From: CAVQND01 sp049518415
GTDB lineage: Bacteria; Verrucomicrobiota; Verrucomicrobiia; Limisphaerales; UBA8199
NCBI GenBank assembly: GCA_049518415.1
Contig: JBEKRX010000030.1
Location: 3,890-67,889 of the forward strand
Length of the DNA stretch: 64,000 nt
Reading direction: 5' to 3'
Shown here: positions 25,066-33,643 of the stretch, in pieces
How the letters are laid out: every line of letters begins with the position of its first letter
How positions within the stretch are numbered: the first letter of the stretch is position 1
Position numbers and translations under genes: made by a program
Notes under the pieces: model-generated
Database searches by the model: none
Told to the model about the DNA's origin: nothing
The model's input: only the letters and a program-made list of their open reading frames with translations

Positions 25066-27018
25066 TCAGGGCTTCCGCGGTGGGAGGACGCCGACAATGA
25101 GGCCGGAGGCGGCGCTGCCCGCCCGATAGACGCGATGGGTTGCCTTGCGGAAATCCTCCGGCCTGGCGGTGGGGATGTTCACGAAAATCTGCGGGTTGCG
25201 GTCCACCAGCGGAAACCAGGAGCTCTGCACGTGGACCATCACCCGGTGGCCGGAGCGGAAGGTGTGAAAGATGTCGGGCAGCGTGAAGTCCACGCGCGTC
25301 ACCTGGCCCGGGTGGAACGGCTCGGGTTTGTCAAAGCTGTTGCGGAATCTTCCGCGAAACACCTCGCCGCGCACCAGTTGCTGGCAGCCGCCCAGCTCCA
25401 GCCTGGCGGGGTTGGGTTCGGGGTTCGGATAATCGCCCGGATAGACGTCGACGAGTTTCACGACCCAGTCCGCGTCCGTACCGGTGGTGGAAACGTGGAG
25501 CGTTGCCTTGAGCGGACCAGCCAGGGTCAGGTCTTCGTTCAGCGGCTCGGTTGCATAAACCAGCACGTCCGGCCGGGAGGCTGCGAAGCGCTGGTCTTCG
25601 ATGGGGTAGGCGCGGGGATAGCCGGTTGAGGGTTCGCGGGTATAGGGTACCGGCTTGGCGGGATCGCTGATGTATTCGTCGAAGGCGTCTGGGCCGTCAG
25701 CCGGCGGGTCAAAAGCCAGCGAGCCGCCGGGGCGGAAATAGAGGGTGCGGGAAGAGACGTTCCTCGGCGGCCAGGCATCGAAGCGGCGCCACTGGTCGGC
25801 GCCGGTTTCAAAGACCTGAGCTTGGGTCATGGTGTAGTTGGTGTCCCCTTTGAGAAAATGCCGGAAAAACGGCAGTTCGATCTTCTCCCGGAAGAACTCG
25901 GCGGTCCTGGCATGAAAGCTGATTGGGCCGAGGGTGTCGCCGAGGCCCCCACCCCATTCGCCGTGCGCCCAAGGGCCCATCACCAGCAGATTGGTGGTCC
26001 CGGGATTCAGCCGCCCGGTCCAGCGGTAGGTCTCCAGCGCCCCGAAGAGGTCCTCGGCATCGAACCACCCGCCGACCGTCAGCACGGGGCAACGGACGTT
26101 CCTGAGGTGCGGGCGGATGTTTCGGGCCTGCCACCAGTCATCATAAGTCGAGTGGGCGAGCAACTCCGTCCACATGGCCGAACGCCCCTTGAAATAGAAG
26201 GCGTCCGAGTTGGTCAGTGCTCCCAGGCGCAGGAAAAAGTCGTAGCCGTCGGGGGTGCCGAAGTGAAAGCGGCTGATTTCTTCATGCAGGGGGTCGTCGA
26301 CGTGCCCGGCAAACCAGTAAAAGAAACCAAAGCTCTGCGCGAGGAAGAAGGCCCCGTTGTGGTGGGCGTCGTCGCCTATGAACCAATCGGCGATGGGCGC
26401 CTGCGGGGAGGCCGCCTTCAGGGCGGGATGGCTATCGATCATTCCCATCGAGGTGTAGAAGCCAGGATAGGAGATGCCAAACAGGCCCACCTTCCCGTTG
26501 TTGCCCGGCACGTTCCTCACCAGCCAGTCAATCGTGTCCCAGGTGTCCGAGTTTTCGTCGGTGTCCCTCGGGCCCTTGTTGGGATGGAAGGGTCGGACGT
26601 GGACGTATTGGCCTTCCGAACCGAAGCGCCCGCGCACGTCCTGGGTGACGAGAATGAACGTGTCCTTGGCGAAGGTCTCGAACGAGCCCGACCGCTCGGT
26701 GTAGTTGTCCGCGCCGTAGGGTTTGAGCCCGTACGGGGTGCGGGTGAGCAGGATCGGCCAGGTCTGGGAATCGTCCTTGGGCACGTAAACGCTGGTGAAC
26801 AGCCGGACGCCGTCCCGCATTGGGATGCGGTACTCGGACTTGGTATAATGTTCCGCCAGCCAGGCGGCGGTGGCGTCAGCGGGCTTGGCCTCCGCTGGGC
26901 AAACGCGAGCCGGGGCGAGCACCAGAAAGACCAACACCCAGCGCAGGATGTGGTGGCGCGCATTGCAGGGTATGAGCGTCGGCAACCACCGGGCGCGCCT
27001 GGCCGTCGGCGCGATCAT
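25066..27018 (-). CDS. CocE/NonD (X-Pro dipeptidyl-peptidase S15) family hydrolase
   Basis: Exported serine hydrolase of about 650 residues from the ATG at 27018; signal-like N-terminus with LRWVLVFLVLAPARVCPAEA. The alpha/beta-hydrolase core has YRIPMRDGVRLFTSVYVPKD, LLTRTPYGL, TQDVRGRFGSEG, the nucleophile elbow GLFGISYPG (GxSYxG), and later TVGGWFDAEDLFG and GPWAHGEWGGG. A C-terminal jelly-roll follows (TLAGPLKATLHVSTTGTDAD, HRVMVHVQSSWFPLVDRNPQ). Members act as peptidases, acylases or glutaryl-7-ACA-type hydrolases; the substrate is unknown. The open frame continues upstream to 27153 but without conserved content. Confidence 0.9.
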   Translation of the reverse strand: MIAPTARRARWLPTLIPCNARHHILRWVLVFLVLAPARVCPAEAKPADATAAWLAEHYTKSEYRIPMRDGVRLFTSVYVPKDDSQTWPILLTRTPYGLKPYGADNYTERSGSFETFAKDTFILVTQDVRGRFGSEGQYVHVRPFHPNKGPRDTDENSDTWDTIDWLVRNVPGNNGKVGLFGISYPGFYTSMGMIDSHPALKAASPQAPIADWFIGDDAHHNGAFFLAQSFGFFYWFAGHVDDPLHEEISRFHFGTPDGYDFFLRLGALTNSDAFYFKGRSAMWTELLAHSTYDDWWQARNIRPHLRNVRCPVLTVGGWFDAEDLFGALETYRWTGRLNPGTTNLLVMGPWAHGEWGGGLGDTLGPISFHARTAEFFREKIELPFFRHFLKGDTNYTMTQAQVFETGADQWRRFDAWPPRNVSSRTLYFRPGGSLAFDPPADGPDAFDEYISDPAKPVPYTREPSTGYPRAYPIEDQRFAASRPDVLVYATEPLNEDLTLAGPLKATLHVSTTGTDADWVVKLVDVYPGDYPNPEPNPARLELGGCQQLVRGEVFRGRFRNSFDKPEPFHPGQVTRVDFTLPDIFHTFRSGHRVMVHVQSSWFPLVDRNPQIFVNIPTARPEDFRKATHRVYRAGSAASGLIVGVLPPRKP

Positions 27019-27034
27019 GCGTAAGCGCCGGCGT

Positions 27035-27190
27035 CTATAGAACCCAGTCGAGCTTGGCACAGGTCTCGCGACTGGCGAGCGGGAAGCCATAACCGTTTTG
27101 GATGAGCTTGCAGTAATCCAGCTCCTGGCGCAAGACGGAAAGGGGGGAAACATTCAATCGGGAGGCGTCTCCGAATGAGGGCGGTTCCGG
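27035..27190 (-). pseudogene. Possible C-terminal gene remnant
   Basis: A minus frame reads SFGDASRLNVSPLSVLRQEL then DYCKLIQNGYGFPLASRETC and AKLDWVL before a stop at 27035. Composition is protein-like and unlike the overlapping frame of the S15 gene leader, but there is no start. The family is not recognised. It may be the tail of a gene lost between the glycosyltransferase and the S15 hydrolase. Confidence 0.3.
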
Positions 27191-27230
27191 GATTTACCGA
27201 ATCCAGCCGCCGGGCTGAGCGTGCTTGGGG

Positions 27231-28031
27231 CTATCTCCTGAGGAAGAGGCGCCAGAGCTGGCGCCAGCGGGCCGGCTGCGATTTGGCGGGCAGGTCGCCC
27301 CGGGCGATCAGCCGCCGCCGGGAGGCAGGCAGACAAAACGCCGCGGCCGCCAGGCGCCCATGCATCCGGGACACCCGGAGCATGTCGCGCCAGGGATCGA
27401 AATGCGAGAGCCGGGAGGTTGGGGCCGCATAATCCACCGTCACGGGCAGGGCTTGCAGAGGAATGCCCGCCCAGGCCGCCTTGACCAGGACCTCCAGTTC
27501 GTAGGCATACCGCTCTCCGGTCAGCCGCAGGGCGCGGACGGCGGCCAGGGGATAGCACCGATAGCCGCATTGCGTGTCCGATAAACGCAGGCCGGTCTCG
27601 AGGCGAAACCAGAACCTGGACAGGGCATTGGAGGCCCGCCGCGGCCCGGGTGCGCCAGCCTGCTTGAGGTCCCGCACGCCGACAATCAGCGCCTCCGGGT
27701 GGCGGCGGCAGGCCCGGGCGAAATCGGCCAGCGCCGCCACCGCATGTTGGCCGTCGGCATCCATGGTGATCGCATGGGTAAACGCCAGTTCCGCCGCTTT
27801 GGCAAAGCCGGCCCGCAAGGCCGCGCCTTTGCCCTGGTTGCGCGGCAAGGTCACCACCACGAGGTCTTCGGCTCGCGCCAGGATGGCCGGGGTCTGGTCG
27901 GTCGAGCCATCGTTGATGACGATGACCGGCAAGGCGGCGCGCGCCCCGCGCGCCACCGCGCCCAGGGTGCGGCCGTGGTTATAGACCGGGATCAGCACGC
28001 AGAGGCGCGGCGCTGGATCGGTGGGGGTCAT
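27231..28031 (-). CDS. Family 2 glycosyltransferase
   Basis: About 266 residues, GT-A fold. Motifs are CVLIPVYNHGRTLGAV, VIVINDGSTDQTPAIL, NQGKGAALRAGF, ITMDADGQH (the DxD-type metal site), SDTQCGYRCYPLAAV and GERYAYELEVLVKAAW. This set is typical of dolichol-phosphate-mannose-synthase-like enzymes that pass a sugar to a lipid or to an extracellular polymer. No membrane anchor is obvious. The ATG at 28031 lies inside the 3' end of the radical SAM gene (53-bp overlap), so the genes are coupled. The sugar donor is not known. Confidence 0.9.
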   Translation of the reverse strand: MTPTDPAPRLCVLIPVYNHGRTLGAVARGARAALPVIVINDGSTDQTPAILARAEDLVVVTLPRNQGKGAALRAGFAKAAELAFTHAITMDADGQHAVAALADFARACRRHPEALIVGVRDLKQAGAPGPRRASNALSRFWFRLETGLRLSDTQCGYRCYPLAAVRALRLTGERYAYELEVLVKAAWAGIPLQALPVTVDYAAPTSRLSHFDPWRDMLRVSRMHGRLAAAAFCLPASRRRLIARGDLPAKSQPARWRQLWRLFLRR

Positions 28032-29427
28032 GGGTTCCGCTTGGTGGCCAGAGCCGTTGCAGGAGCGAAAAGTAGCTCCAGAGGGGTCCGATGATTCCGC
28101 GCTGGCGCAAGCGTTCAACCAGGCTGAGATAGGCCGGGGTGGGATCGCCCGCCACCCAATTGGGCTGGCGGCGCGCGAACTCCTGCAGTTGGGCGAAGAT
28201 TTCATCGGCGGTCAATTGGGGGGCGACATAGTAAGTGGGGCGGAGCAGGTCGTGGTCGGGGCCGACCAGCCCATCGGCCAGTGCGCGCTGGGACAGGGGC
28301 GTGCCGGGATAAATTCGCATGCCGACCACGGCCATAAAAACGGCCCCTGGAAGCCGTCGGGAGTTATCGAAGGCAAGGCGGAGGGTTTGCCGGGTCTCGC
28401 CCGGCCCGCCGCAGATCAGGAAATGGCAGTAATCGATGTGCTCCCGGGCCGCCAGGGCGCTGGCTTGAAGGATGTCGTCGAAGCTGAGGTCTTTTTGATA
28501 AGCCGCCAGGACTTCGTCGCAGAGACTGTCGGAGCCGAATTCGATATTGGTCAGTCCCGCGCGGGCCATGAGCTTGACCAACTCAGCCGTCAAGCCCTGG
28601 GGCCGCAGGAAGCAGGACCACGTGATCTTGAGCTGGCGCCGAAGCAGCGCCTGGCAAACCTCGGCCACGTGCTCCGGGCAGGAATTAAACACCGCATCCA
28701 CAATGAAGGCGTGCCGGGCCCCCAGGCGCTGAAGTTGCTCGAATTCCTCGGCCACGATTTCCGCCGGGCGGCGGTAGTGGCGGCGGCCTTCAATCTGCGG
28801 ATAGGTGCAATAGCAGCAGTGAAAAGCGCAGCCGCGTTGGGTTTGCAGGTTCAACATCCCGCTGGTCCGGAGGTAATACTCGGTGATGGGAGCGGGCCGA
28901 TCGGCCTCGCGCAATTCCAGCGGCGCCGTTGGGCCCGCGGGGGGATTGACCCTGAGCTGTCCGTTGTGGCGGAACACCAAGCCCGGAATCCCGCTGTGGG
29001 GAGCGCCGTGGTTGAGCGCCTCGAGCAACTCAACCAGGCTGCGGTCGCCTTCGCCGCAAATCCCGAAATCGGCTTCCGCCAGCTCCATTAGGCTTTGGGG
29101 AAAGATGCTGAAACCGCTCCCGCCAAGGATGACCGGGCAGCGTGCCTGCCGGCGGATGGCCGCCACGAGCCCCTTCAAGCCGTCAAAAAACGTCTCCCGT
29201 TTCCGGATGAGCACGTCGTCAATGTTGCGGACGGAAATGCCGACAAAATCCGGCCGGAAAGCGGCCAGCCTTTCCTCGACTGAGGGGCCGTGGAGCAGGC
29301 AATCGAACCAGGAGGTTTGATGGCCCGCCCGGCGCAACGCCGCGTTGAGATGCGCCAGGCCAAGCGGGAAGACCGGGTCGGGCGCCCGGCACCAATTCGG
29401 GCTAAGGAGAAGGACCCTGCTAGCCAT
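27979..29427 (-). CDS. B12-binding domain radical SAM protein
   Basis: About 482 residues. N-terminal cobalamin-binding-like Rossmann domain (MASRVLLLSPNWCRAPDPVF, PLGLAHLNAALRRAGH, DFVGISVRNIDD, PVILGGSGFSIFP), then the radical SAM core with the 4Fe-4S motif CAFHCCYC (QTQRGCAFHCCYCTYPQIEG) and IEFGSDSLCDEVLAAYQKDL, YCHFLICGGPGET. Members methylate or rearrange lipids, sugars or secondary metabolites. The ATG at 29427 with GGAGGTG about 13 nt upstream is chosen; the frame stays open into a family A element, which would add 57 non-conserved residues. Neighbours are a FabG-like reductase and a glycosyltransferase, so a lipid or polyketide-like modification is possible. Confidence 0.9.
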   Translation of the reverse strand: MASRVLLLSPNWCRAPDPVFPLGLAHLNAALRRAGHQTSWFDCLLHGPSVEERLAAFRPDFVGISVRNIDDVLIRKRETFFDGLKGLVAAIRRQARCPVILGGSGFSIFPQSLMELAEADFGICGEGDRSLVELLEALNHGAPHSGIPGLVFRHNGQLRVNPPAGPTAPLELREADRPAPITEYYLRTSGMLNLQTQRGCAFHCCYCTYPQIEGRRHYRRPAEIVAEEFEQLQRLGARHAFIVDAVFNSCPEHVAEVCQALLRRQLKITWSCFLRPQGLTAELVKLMARAGLTNIEFGSDSLCDEVLAAYQKDLSFDDILQASALAAREHIDYCHFLICGGPGETRQTLRLAFDNSRRLPGAVFMAVVGMRIYPGTPLSQRALADGLVGPDHDLLRPTYYVAPQLTADEIFAQLQEFARRQPNWVAGDPTPAYLSLVERLRQRGIIGPLWSYFSLLQRLWPPSGTHDPHRSSAAPLRADPGL

Positions 29428-29830
29428 GAAGCGACGCGCACCTCCAGTTGACCGGCCCGCGGCGCGGGCGGCAGCCAAAAACATCGCCCGCCGCCAGGTT
29501 ATCCGCTCGCGCCGTATCAGCGGGCGCATCCTGACGCTGCCCCCGAGCGCGGGCAGAAGCCCTCCCCCCATCCCCCCTCCCATGCGCTCGGAGCGCATGG
29601 GAGGGGGGTGATCCCTTTTCCCACTTTACCCAGGGCCCCGGCGCGCCGGGGTCCCGCCCGGAGCGGGACGGGCCTTGCCCTGGGCTACTATCTTGCTGCC
29701 CCTCCGGGGCGGAAGAGTGCCGCGCTGCGCGCGGGTAGAGTGGAATTGGTGGCAGTGTCGTGATGCGCGCCGTATCAGCCATGCCGGAGGATAGGGAGCG
29801 GGTTGTTGGCAGAGCAACTCAAAACCAAGA
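29428..29830. other. Intergenic region holding family A copy 3
   Basis: No gene. Most of it is the element at 29522-29768 with its two direct repeats. Confidence 0.6.
29522..29768. mobile_element. Family A MITE-like element, copy 3
   Basis: 247 bp, flanked by the exact 11-bp direct repeat GCCGTATCAGC at 29511-29521 and 29769-29779. It has the same inverted termini (GCGCATCCTGACGCTGCC left, GGCAGTGTCGTGATGCGC right), the same palindromes and the GGGCTACTATCTTGC module as copies 1 and 2. Confidence 0.88.
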
Positions 29831-30598
29831 TCAAGACGCGGTTGCGGTCAGGCCGCCGTCCACCACAATCGTCTGGCCCATGATGTAGGAGGCGGCCTTG
29901 GAGGCGAGGAACCCGACCACGGCGGCCACCTCCTCGGGCCGGCCAGCGCGTTTGAGCAGAATGTGTTCGAGGTTGCGCCGCTTTAGCTCGGGGGGCACCC
30001 GCGCGCTCATGTCGGTTTCGATGAAGCCCGGCACGACGGTGTTGACTCGAATTCCGTTGCCGCCCAGTTCCGCCGCCAGCGCCCGGGAAAAGGCGATCAA
30101 CGCCCCTTTGGAGGCCGCGTAGTTGGTTTGTCCGCTCACCCCCACGAGGCCGGCCACGGAAGCGACGTTGATGATGACCCCCTGGCGGGCCTTGAGCATG
30201 GGGCGGCTGACGGCCTTGCACCAGCGGAAAGCGCCGTTGAGGTTGGTGTCAATCACCTTGTGCCAGTCTTCCGCGGGCATCAGCAAGAGGAACGTGTCGC
30301 AGGTGATGCCGGCGTTGTTCACCAGCACATCGATGGCTCCCCCCGCGGCCAGCACCTGGTCCACGGCCGTCGCGATGGCGTCGGCGTCCGCCTGGGGACA
30401 TTTGATGGCCTGCGCGCCACAGGCCGCGGCGACCTGGGCCGCGGCGTCGTCCCGCTGATGAAAGGTGAAAAAGACGCGCGCGCCCTGGCGGGCAAACCAT
30501 TCCACGATGGCCCGCCCAATGCCGCGCGAGCCGCCGGTGACCACGACGACCCGGCCTTCAAATTCACGGTCCTGCCTGGATTGACCTGCGGTTTCCAT
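29831..30598 (-). CDS. SDR-family oxidoreductase, FabG-like 3-oxoacyl-ACP reductase
   Basis: Short-chain dehydrogenase of 255 residues. The NADP-binding motif is TGGSRGIGRAI (residues about 21-31), followed by VLVNNAGITCDTFLLLMPAE, the catalytic set Asn (NLNGAF), Ser (INVASVAGLVG), Tyr and Lys (TNYAASKGALIAF) and the PGFIETDMSA loop. It most resembles FabG-type reductases of fatty acid or polyketide synthesis. The ATG at 30598 follows the histidine kinase stop by 35 nt on the same strand. The neighbouring radical SAM and glycosyltransferase genes suggest a specialised rather than housekeeping role. Confidence 0.92.
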   Translation of the reverse strand: METAGQSRQDREFEGRVVVVTGGSRGIGRAIVEWFARQGARVFFTFHQRDDAAAQVAAACGAQAIKCPQADADAIATAVDQVLAAGGAIDVLVNNAGITCDTFLLLMPAEDWHKVIDTNLNGAFRWCKAVSRPMLKARQGVIINVASVAGLVGVSGQTNYAASKGALIAFSRALAAELGGNGIRVNTVVPGFIETDMSARVPPELKRRNLEHILLKRAGRPEEVAAVVGFLASKAASYIMGQTIVVDGGLTATAS

Positions 30599-30633
30599 AC
30601 CTGCCGATTCAGGGGCAGCGCCGTCCAGGAGGG

Positions 30634-32688
30634 CTAGCGGGCGGTCCCGCCGATGGGGAGGGAGATGCGGACGGAACCGGACTGGCCGGACTGGGGCGGG
30701 ACAATCTCGAGCTTGCCGCGATGGGTCTCGATGATTTTTCGGCTGACGGTCAGGCCCAGGCCCAGACCGACATTGCGGGTGGTGAAGAAGGGAGCGGAGG
30801 CCTTTTGCGCTGACTCGGGCGTGAAACCGGGGCCGTTGTCCTGGACTTCGATTTGCACGCCAAACTCGCCGCCCTCGCCGTTGCCGGCGGGTTCGGCGCG
30901 CAGATGGATGCCGATCCTCGGGTCGGCCGGGTTAGCCTGGAGGGCATTGAGCATGACCTCGGCCAGGGCGTGTTTGAGGGCGGCGCGGTCGCCGGTGAGG
31001 ATAATGGGTTGGTTGCCGGTATCGTAAGTGAGTTGGCCGGGTTTGCCGGGTTGATAGCGGCGGGCTTCCAGGTAGGCCTCTTCGAGCAGTGGGGCCAGGG
31101 CAAAGGCTTCCTGGGCCGGAAGGCGGTCGGAGGCCAGGAAGCGCATCTGGTTGGTGAGCCGGGTGACGCGTCGGACGCCCGCGGAGAGGTCGCGCTCCAT
31201 GGTTTGCAGGAACTCCAGGCCCACGCTCTTGTCGGCGAGTTTCTCGCTGAGCATTTGTTGGTGGACGGAGAGCGGGACGAGGGCATTGCCGATTTCATGG
31301 GTGAGCCGGTCGGCCATAGTCTTGACCAGGCGCAGTTTGGCGGTCTCGATCTCGAGGCGCTGCAACTGCTGGCTCTGGGTCAGGTCCTCGACCATGAGCA
31401 GGGCGGCGGCGGGCAGGCCGGGCTGCTGGTGTTGGAAGGGGACGATGTTGGCGTTGAAAACGGGGCCGGACTCGCCCTCGGGCTGGTATCTGAAGTTGGA
31501 AACCGCCGAGCCGGTCTTGAGGACCTGATAGACTTTGGCGCCCAGGGGTTGCGGCAGGTCGCTGAATTCGAGTTCGCCCTTCTGTCGTTCGGTGCGGGCG
31601 AAGAGCTTGCGCGCCATCTTGTTGGCGTGCAGGATGGCCAGGTCGCGGCTGACGAGCACGCAGGCGCTGCTCAACTCGCGGAGGATGTCCGCCATCATTT
31701 CATGGTTGCTGACCAACTGGTCGTGGAGCCAGATGTTCTTGAGGGCCAGGCCGAGTTGCTCGAGCAAATGGAAGATGAGCTCCAATTCCGAGTTGACCAG
31801 CGGCTCGCCGGTGACGCGGCCGTCGAAGACGGCCACACCCAGGAGGCTTTCCCGGTCCAGGATCGGCACGGCCACCTGGACGCCGAGCAGTTCGAATTCT
31901 TTCTGGGTGGCGAGGTCGTTGCGGGCCTCCTCGCCCTGGCGCCGGAGGATGCGCCCGAGGCGAAGCAGATGGCTGCCAATGCCGGCTTCAAAGGACAACT
32001 CGAAGTGCTGGAGCAGGCCGGCAGACAAGCCGAGCGAGCAGGCGGCCCGGAGTTGGCGGCTTTGGCCAAAGACGTGGGGGCCGCTGAAGGAAGCAAGGGG
32101 CGGGCGCAGGAAGATGGCCGCCCGGTTGAGGCCAAGGATTTCGCGGAGCAACAGCAGGAATTGGTTGAGCATCCCCTCGGCGTTGAGGGAATGGGTCAAA
32201 ATGCGGGAAAAATCGCGCAGCACGCCGAGGGCATGGGCGGCGCCAGCCACTGGAGTGGGCGCGCTTTCCACCGGCCGGACGGTTTCCTGGGGCCGCGGGG
32301 GCAGGGGGCAGACCAGGGCCTGGGAGGCAGGCTCCGACCAGAGCCGCGCGAGCAGGGCGGCCAACATGCGGGTGCGCACCGGCTTGTTCAGCACGTAAGC
32401 TGCGCCTTGCAGGTAGGCTTCCTCCTCCCACTCCCACTGCCTGGCAGCGGTATAGATGAGGAGCGGGCACCTGGGCGCGCGCCGGCGCAATTTCTCCACC
32501 AACCAGACTCCCTGCACGGTGGTCAAATCCAGCTCCAGGATGCACGCATCCACCAAACCGTGGGCCAGCAATGGCTCCGCCTCGTCCAGGCTGTAGCGGT
32601 CCACCACCCGGTACTGTTCGGAATCCATTCCCGCCCGAATGGCCTCCGCCAGGTCAGGGTGTTGAGCCAGCACCAGCAGCGTTTTCAT
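30634..32688 (-). CDS. Receiver - GAF - PAS-like - histidine kinase protein
   Basis: About 684 residues from the ATG at 32688 (GAAAGGG upstream). The N-terminal receiver-like domain (1-120) has LELD at the phosphosite and the KP of YVLNKP, but the acidic pair after strand 1 is replaced (VLAQHPD), so it may be a pseudo-receiver. A GAF domain follows (about 150-330, NLATQKEFELLGVQVAVPIL), a PAS-like part (about 345-450, FRYQPEGESGPVFNANIVPF), then the kinase: H-box RLTHEIGNALVPLS, N-box VMLNALQANPADP, G-boxes DNGPGFTPESAQKAS and TRNVGLGLGLTVSRKI. It is cytoplasmic. It lies about 950 bp downstream of the PhcR-like gene on the same strand and may belong to the same signalling system. Confidence 0.9.
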   Translation of the reverse strand: MKTLLVLAQHPDLAEAIRAGMDSEQYRVVDRYSLDEAEPLLAHGLVDACILELDLTTVQGVWLVEKLRRRAPRCPLLIYTAARQWEWEEEAYLQGAAYVLNKPVRTRMLAALLARLWSEPASQALVCPLPPRPQETVRPVESAPTPVAGAAHALGVLRDFSRILTHSLNAEGMLNQFLLLLREILGLNRAAIFLRPPLASFSGPHVFGQSRQLRAACSLGLSAGLLQHFELSFEAGIGSHLLRLGRILRRQGEEARNDLATQKEFELLGVQVAVPILDRESLLGVAVFDGRVTGEPLVNSELELIFHLLEQLGLALKNIWLHDQLVSNHEMMADILRELSSACVLVSRDLAILHANKMARKLFARTERQKGELEFSDLPQPLGAKVYQVLKTGSAVSNFRYQPEGESGPVFNANIVPFQHQQPGLPAAALLMVEDLTQSQQLQRLEIETAKLRLVKTMADRLTHEIGNALVPLSVHQQMLSEKLADKSVGLEFLQTMERDLSAGVRRVTRLTNQMRFLASDRLPAQEAFALAPLLEEAYLEARRYQPGKPGQLTYDTGNQPIILTGDRAALKHALAEVMLNALQANPADPRIGIHLRAEPAGNGEGGEFGVQIEVQDNGPGFTPESAQKASAPFFTTRNVGLGLGLTVSRKIIETHRGKLEIVPPQSGQSGSVRISLPIGGTAR

Positions 32689-33246
32689 GGCGGCATCGCC
32701 CTTTCGATACCGGTTTTCAAGTGCATGGGCAGGAGGGTGTCCGATGGCCGGTGTCGGGGGTCGAGGGACGAGGGTCGAGGGCCGAGGGAGAGAACTGGAC
32801 GCGCGGATGGAATGCGGTGTGAATACCGCGCCACTCCCAGGGCACAGCCCGGCTGGAGCGTCTTGCGAAATGGCCTCCGACGGCCGAGGCGCGAATACAG
32901 GGGAACAATCGACCCGCGAGGCGATCCCGCGAACCTCGCCTCGGTCATGACCGGCTGGCGCCCCATCTGGCAGCACGATAATTCCACTGCCTTACTGGAA
33001 ACTATTTCCATTCTCTTGGCAATCTCCAAATTGTCACCTGCCCGGCAAACAGTTGTTCGAAGGACTGCCACCAGTGGTAGATGAAACATAGACTGGGCCT
33101 CTGGTCAACAGAATCTTGGCCCAGATTCTTAGCACGCCGGCCCGCCAGACACAATCCGGGGGAATGCTGATTCGGGCCCCAGGAAATCCCCGGACCCAGG
33201 CCAGGGAATGCGCTGGGCGCGGCACAGCCGCAACCAGTGGGAGAGG

Positions 33247-33280
33247 GGATGGAGGATGGAGGATGGAGGATGGAGGCTGG
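33247..33280 (+). repeat. Microsatellite of GGATGGA units
   Basis: About four and a half tandem copies of the 7-bp unit GATGGAG, a simple sequence repeat prone to slippage. Confidence 0.75.
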
Positions 33281-33380
33281 CAGAGGCCTTGAACGTCGAA
33301 CTCTGAACTGCGCCCGTGGCGGCAGTTGTTCAAAGTTCAAGGGTCCACTGGTCAGAGAATCCGCGGGTGTGGGACGGGAA

Positions 33381-33595
33381 GCTTAGGGCTCGTGCAAAAA
33401 TAAATTCCGAGATCTGGCTGCTTGGGTGGAGCGTGAAGCGTGAGAGCGTGGAGCGTGGTCCCGATTCCGAATCGGGAATGCCTTCACGCTCTATCCCGAT
33501 TCGGAATCGGGACTCCACGCTCTGGACGCCAGGCGAAGGCAGTTTGTTAGAATTGCGCCCAGAGCACCGAAGTTGTTTTTGCACGGGAGCTTAGC
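33381..33595. mobile_element. Family B MITE-like element, copy 2
   Basis: 215 bp. Left end GCTTAGGGCTCGTGCAAAAA then TAAATTCCG; right end, read on the minus strand, GCTAAGCTCCCGTGCAAAAA then CAACTTCGG, so the termini are inverted over about 29 bp. The core matches the copy at 20109. The interior differs: a nested palindrome (GAGCGTGG at 33451 to CCACGCTC at 33522) containing CCGATTCCGAATCGG twice. Confidence 0.6.
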
Positions 33596-33643
33596 GGGCC
33601 GGCGGGCCGCCGGCGCGCCCCAGGGCAATGGAACCGACAGGGA

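Larger units (their letters stand above)
32689..33643. other. Long intergenic region with repeats
   Basis: About 950 bp without a convincing gene. It holds GAGGG-rich purine repeats near 32756-32790, a 7-bp microsatellite near 33247-33280 and a family B element at 33381-33595. The kinase promoter must lie here but was not identified. Confidence 0.5.

Noticed and set aside
30853..33084. Open frame of 743 codons on the plus strand
   Set aside because: Antisense to the GAF kinase and then into repeat-rich DNA; no domain visible.
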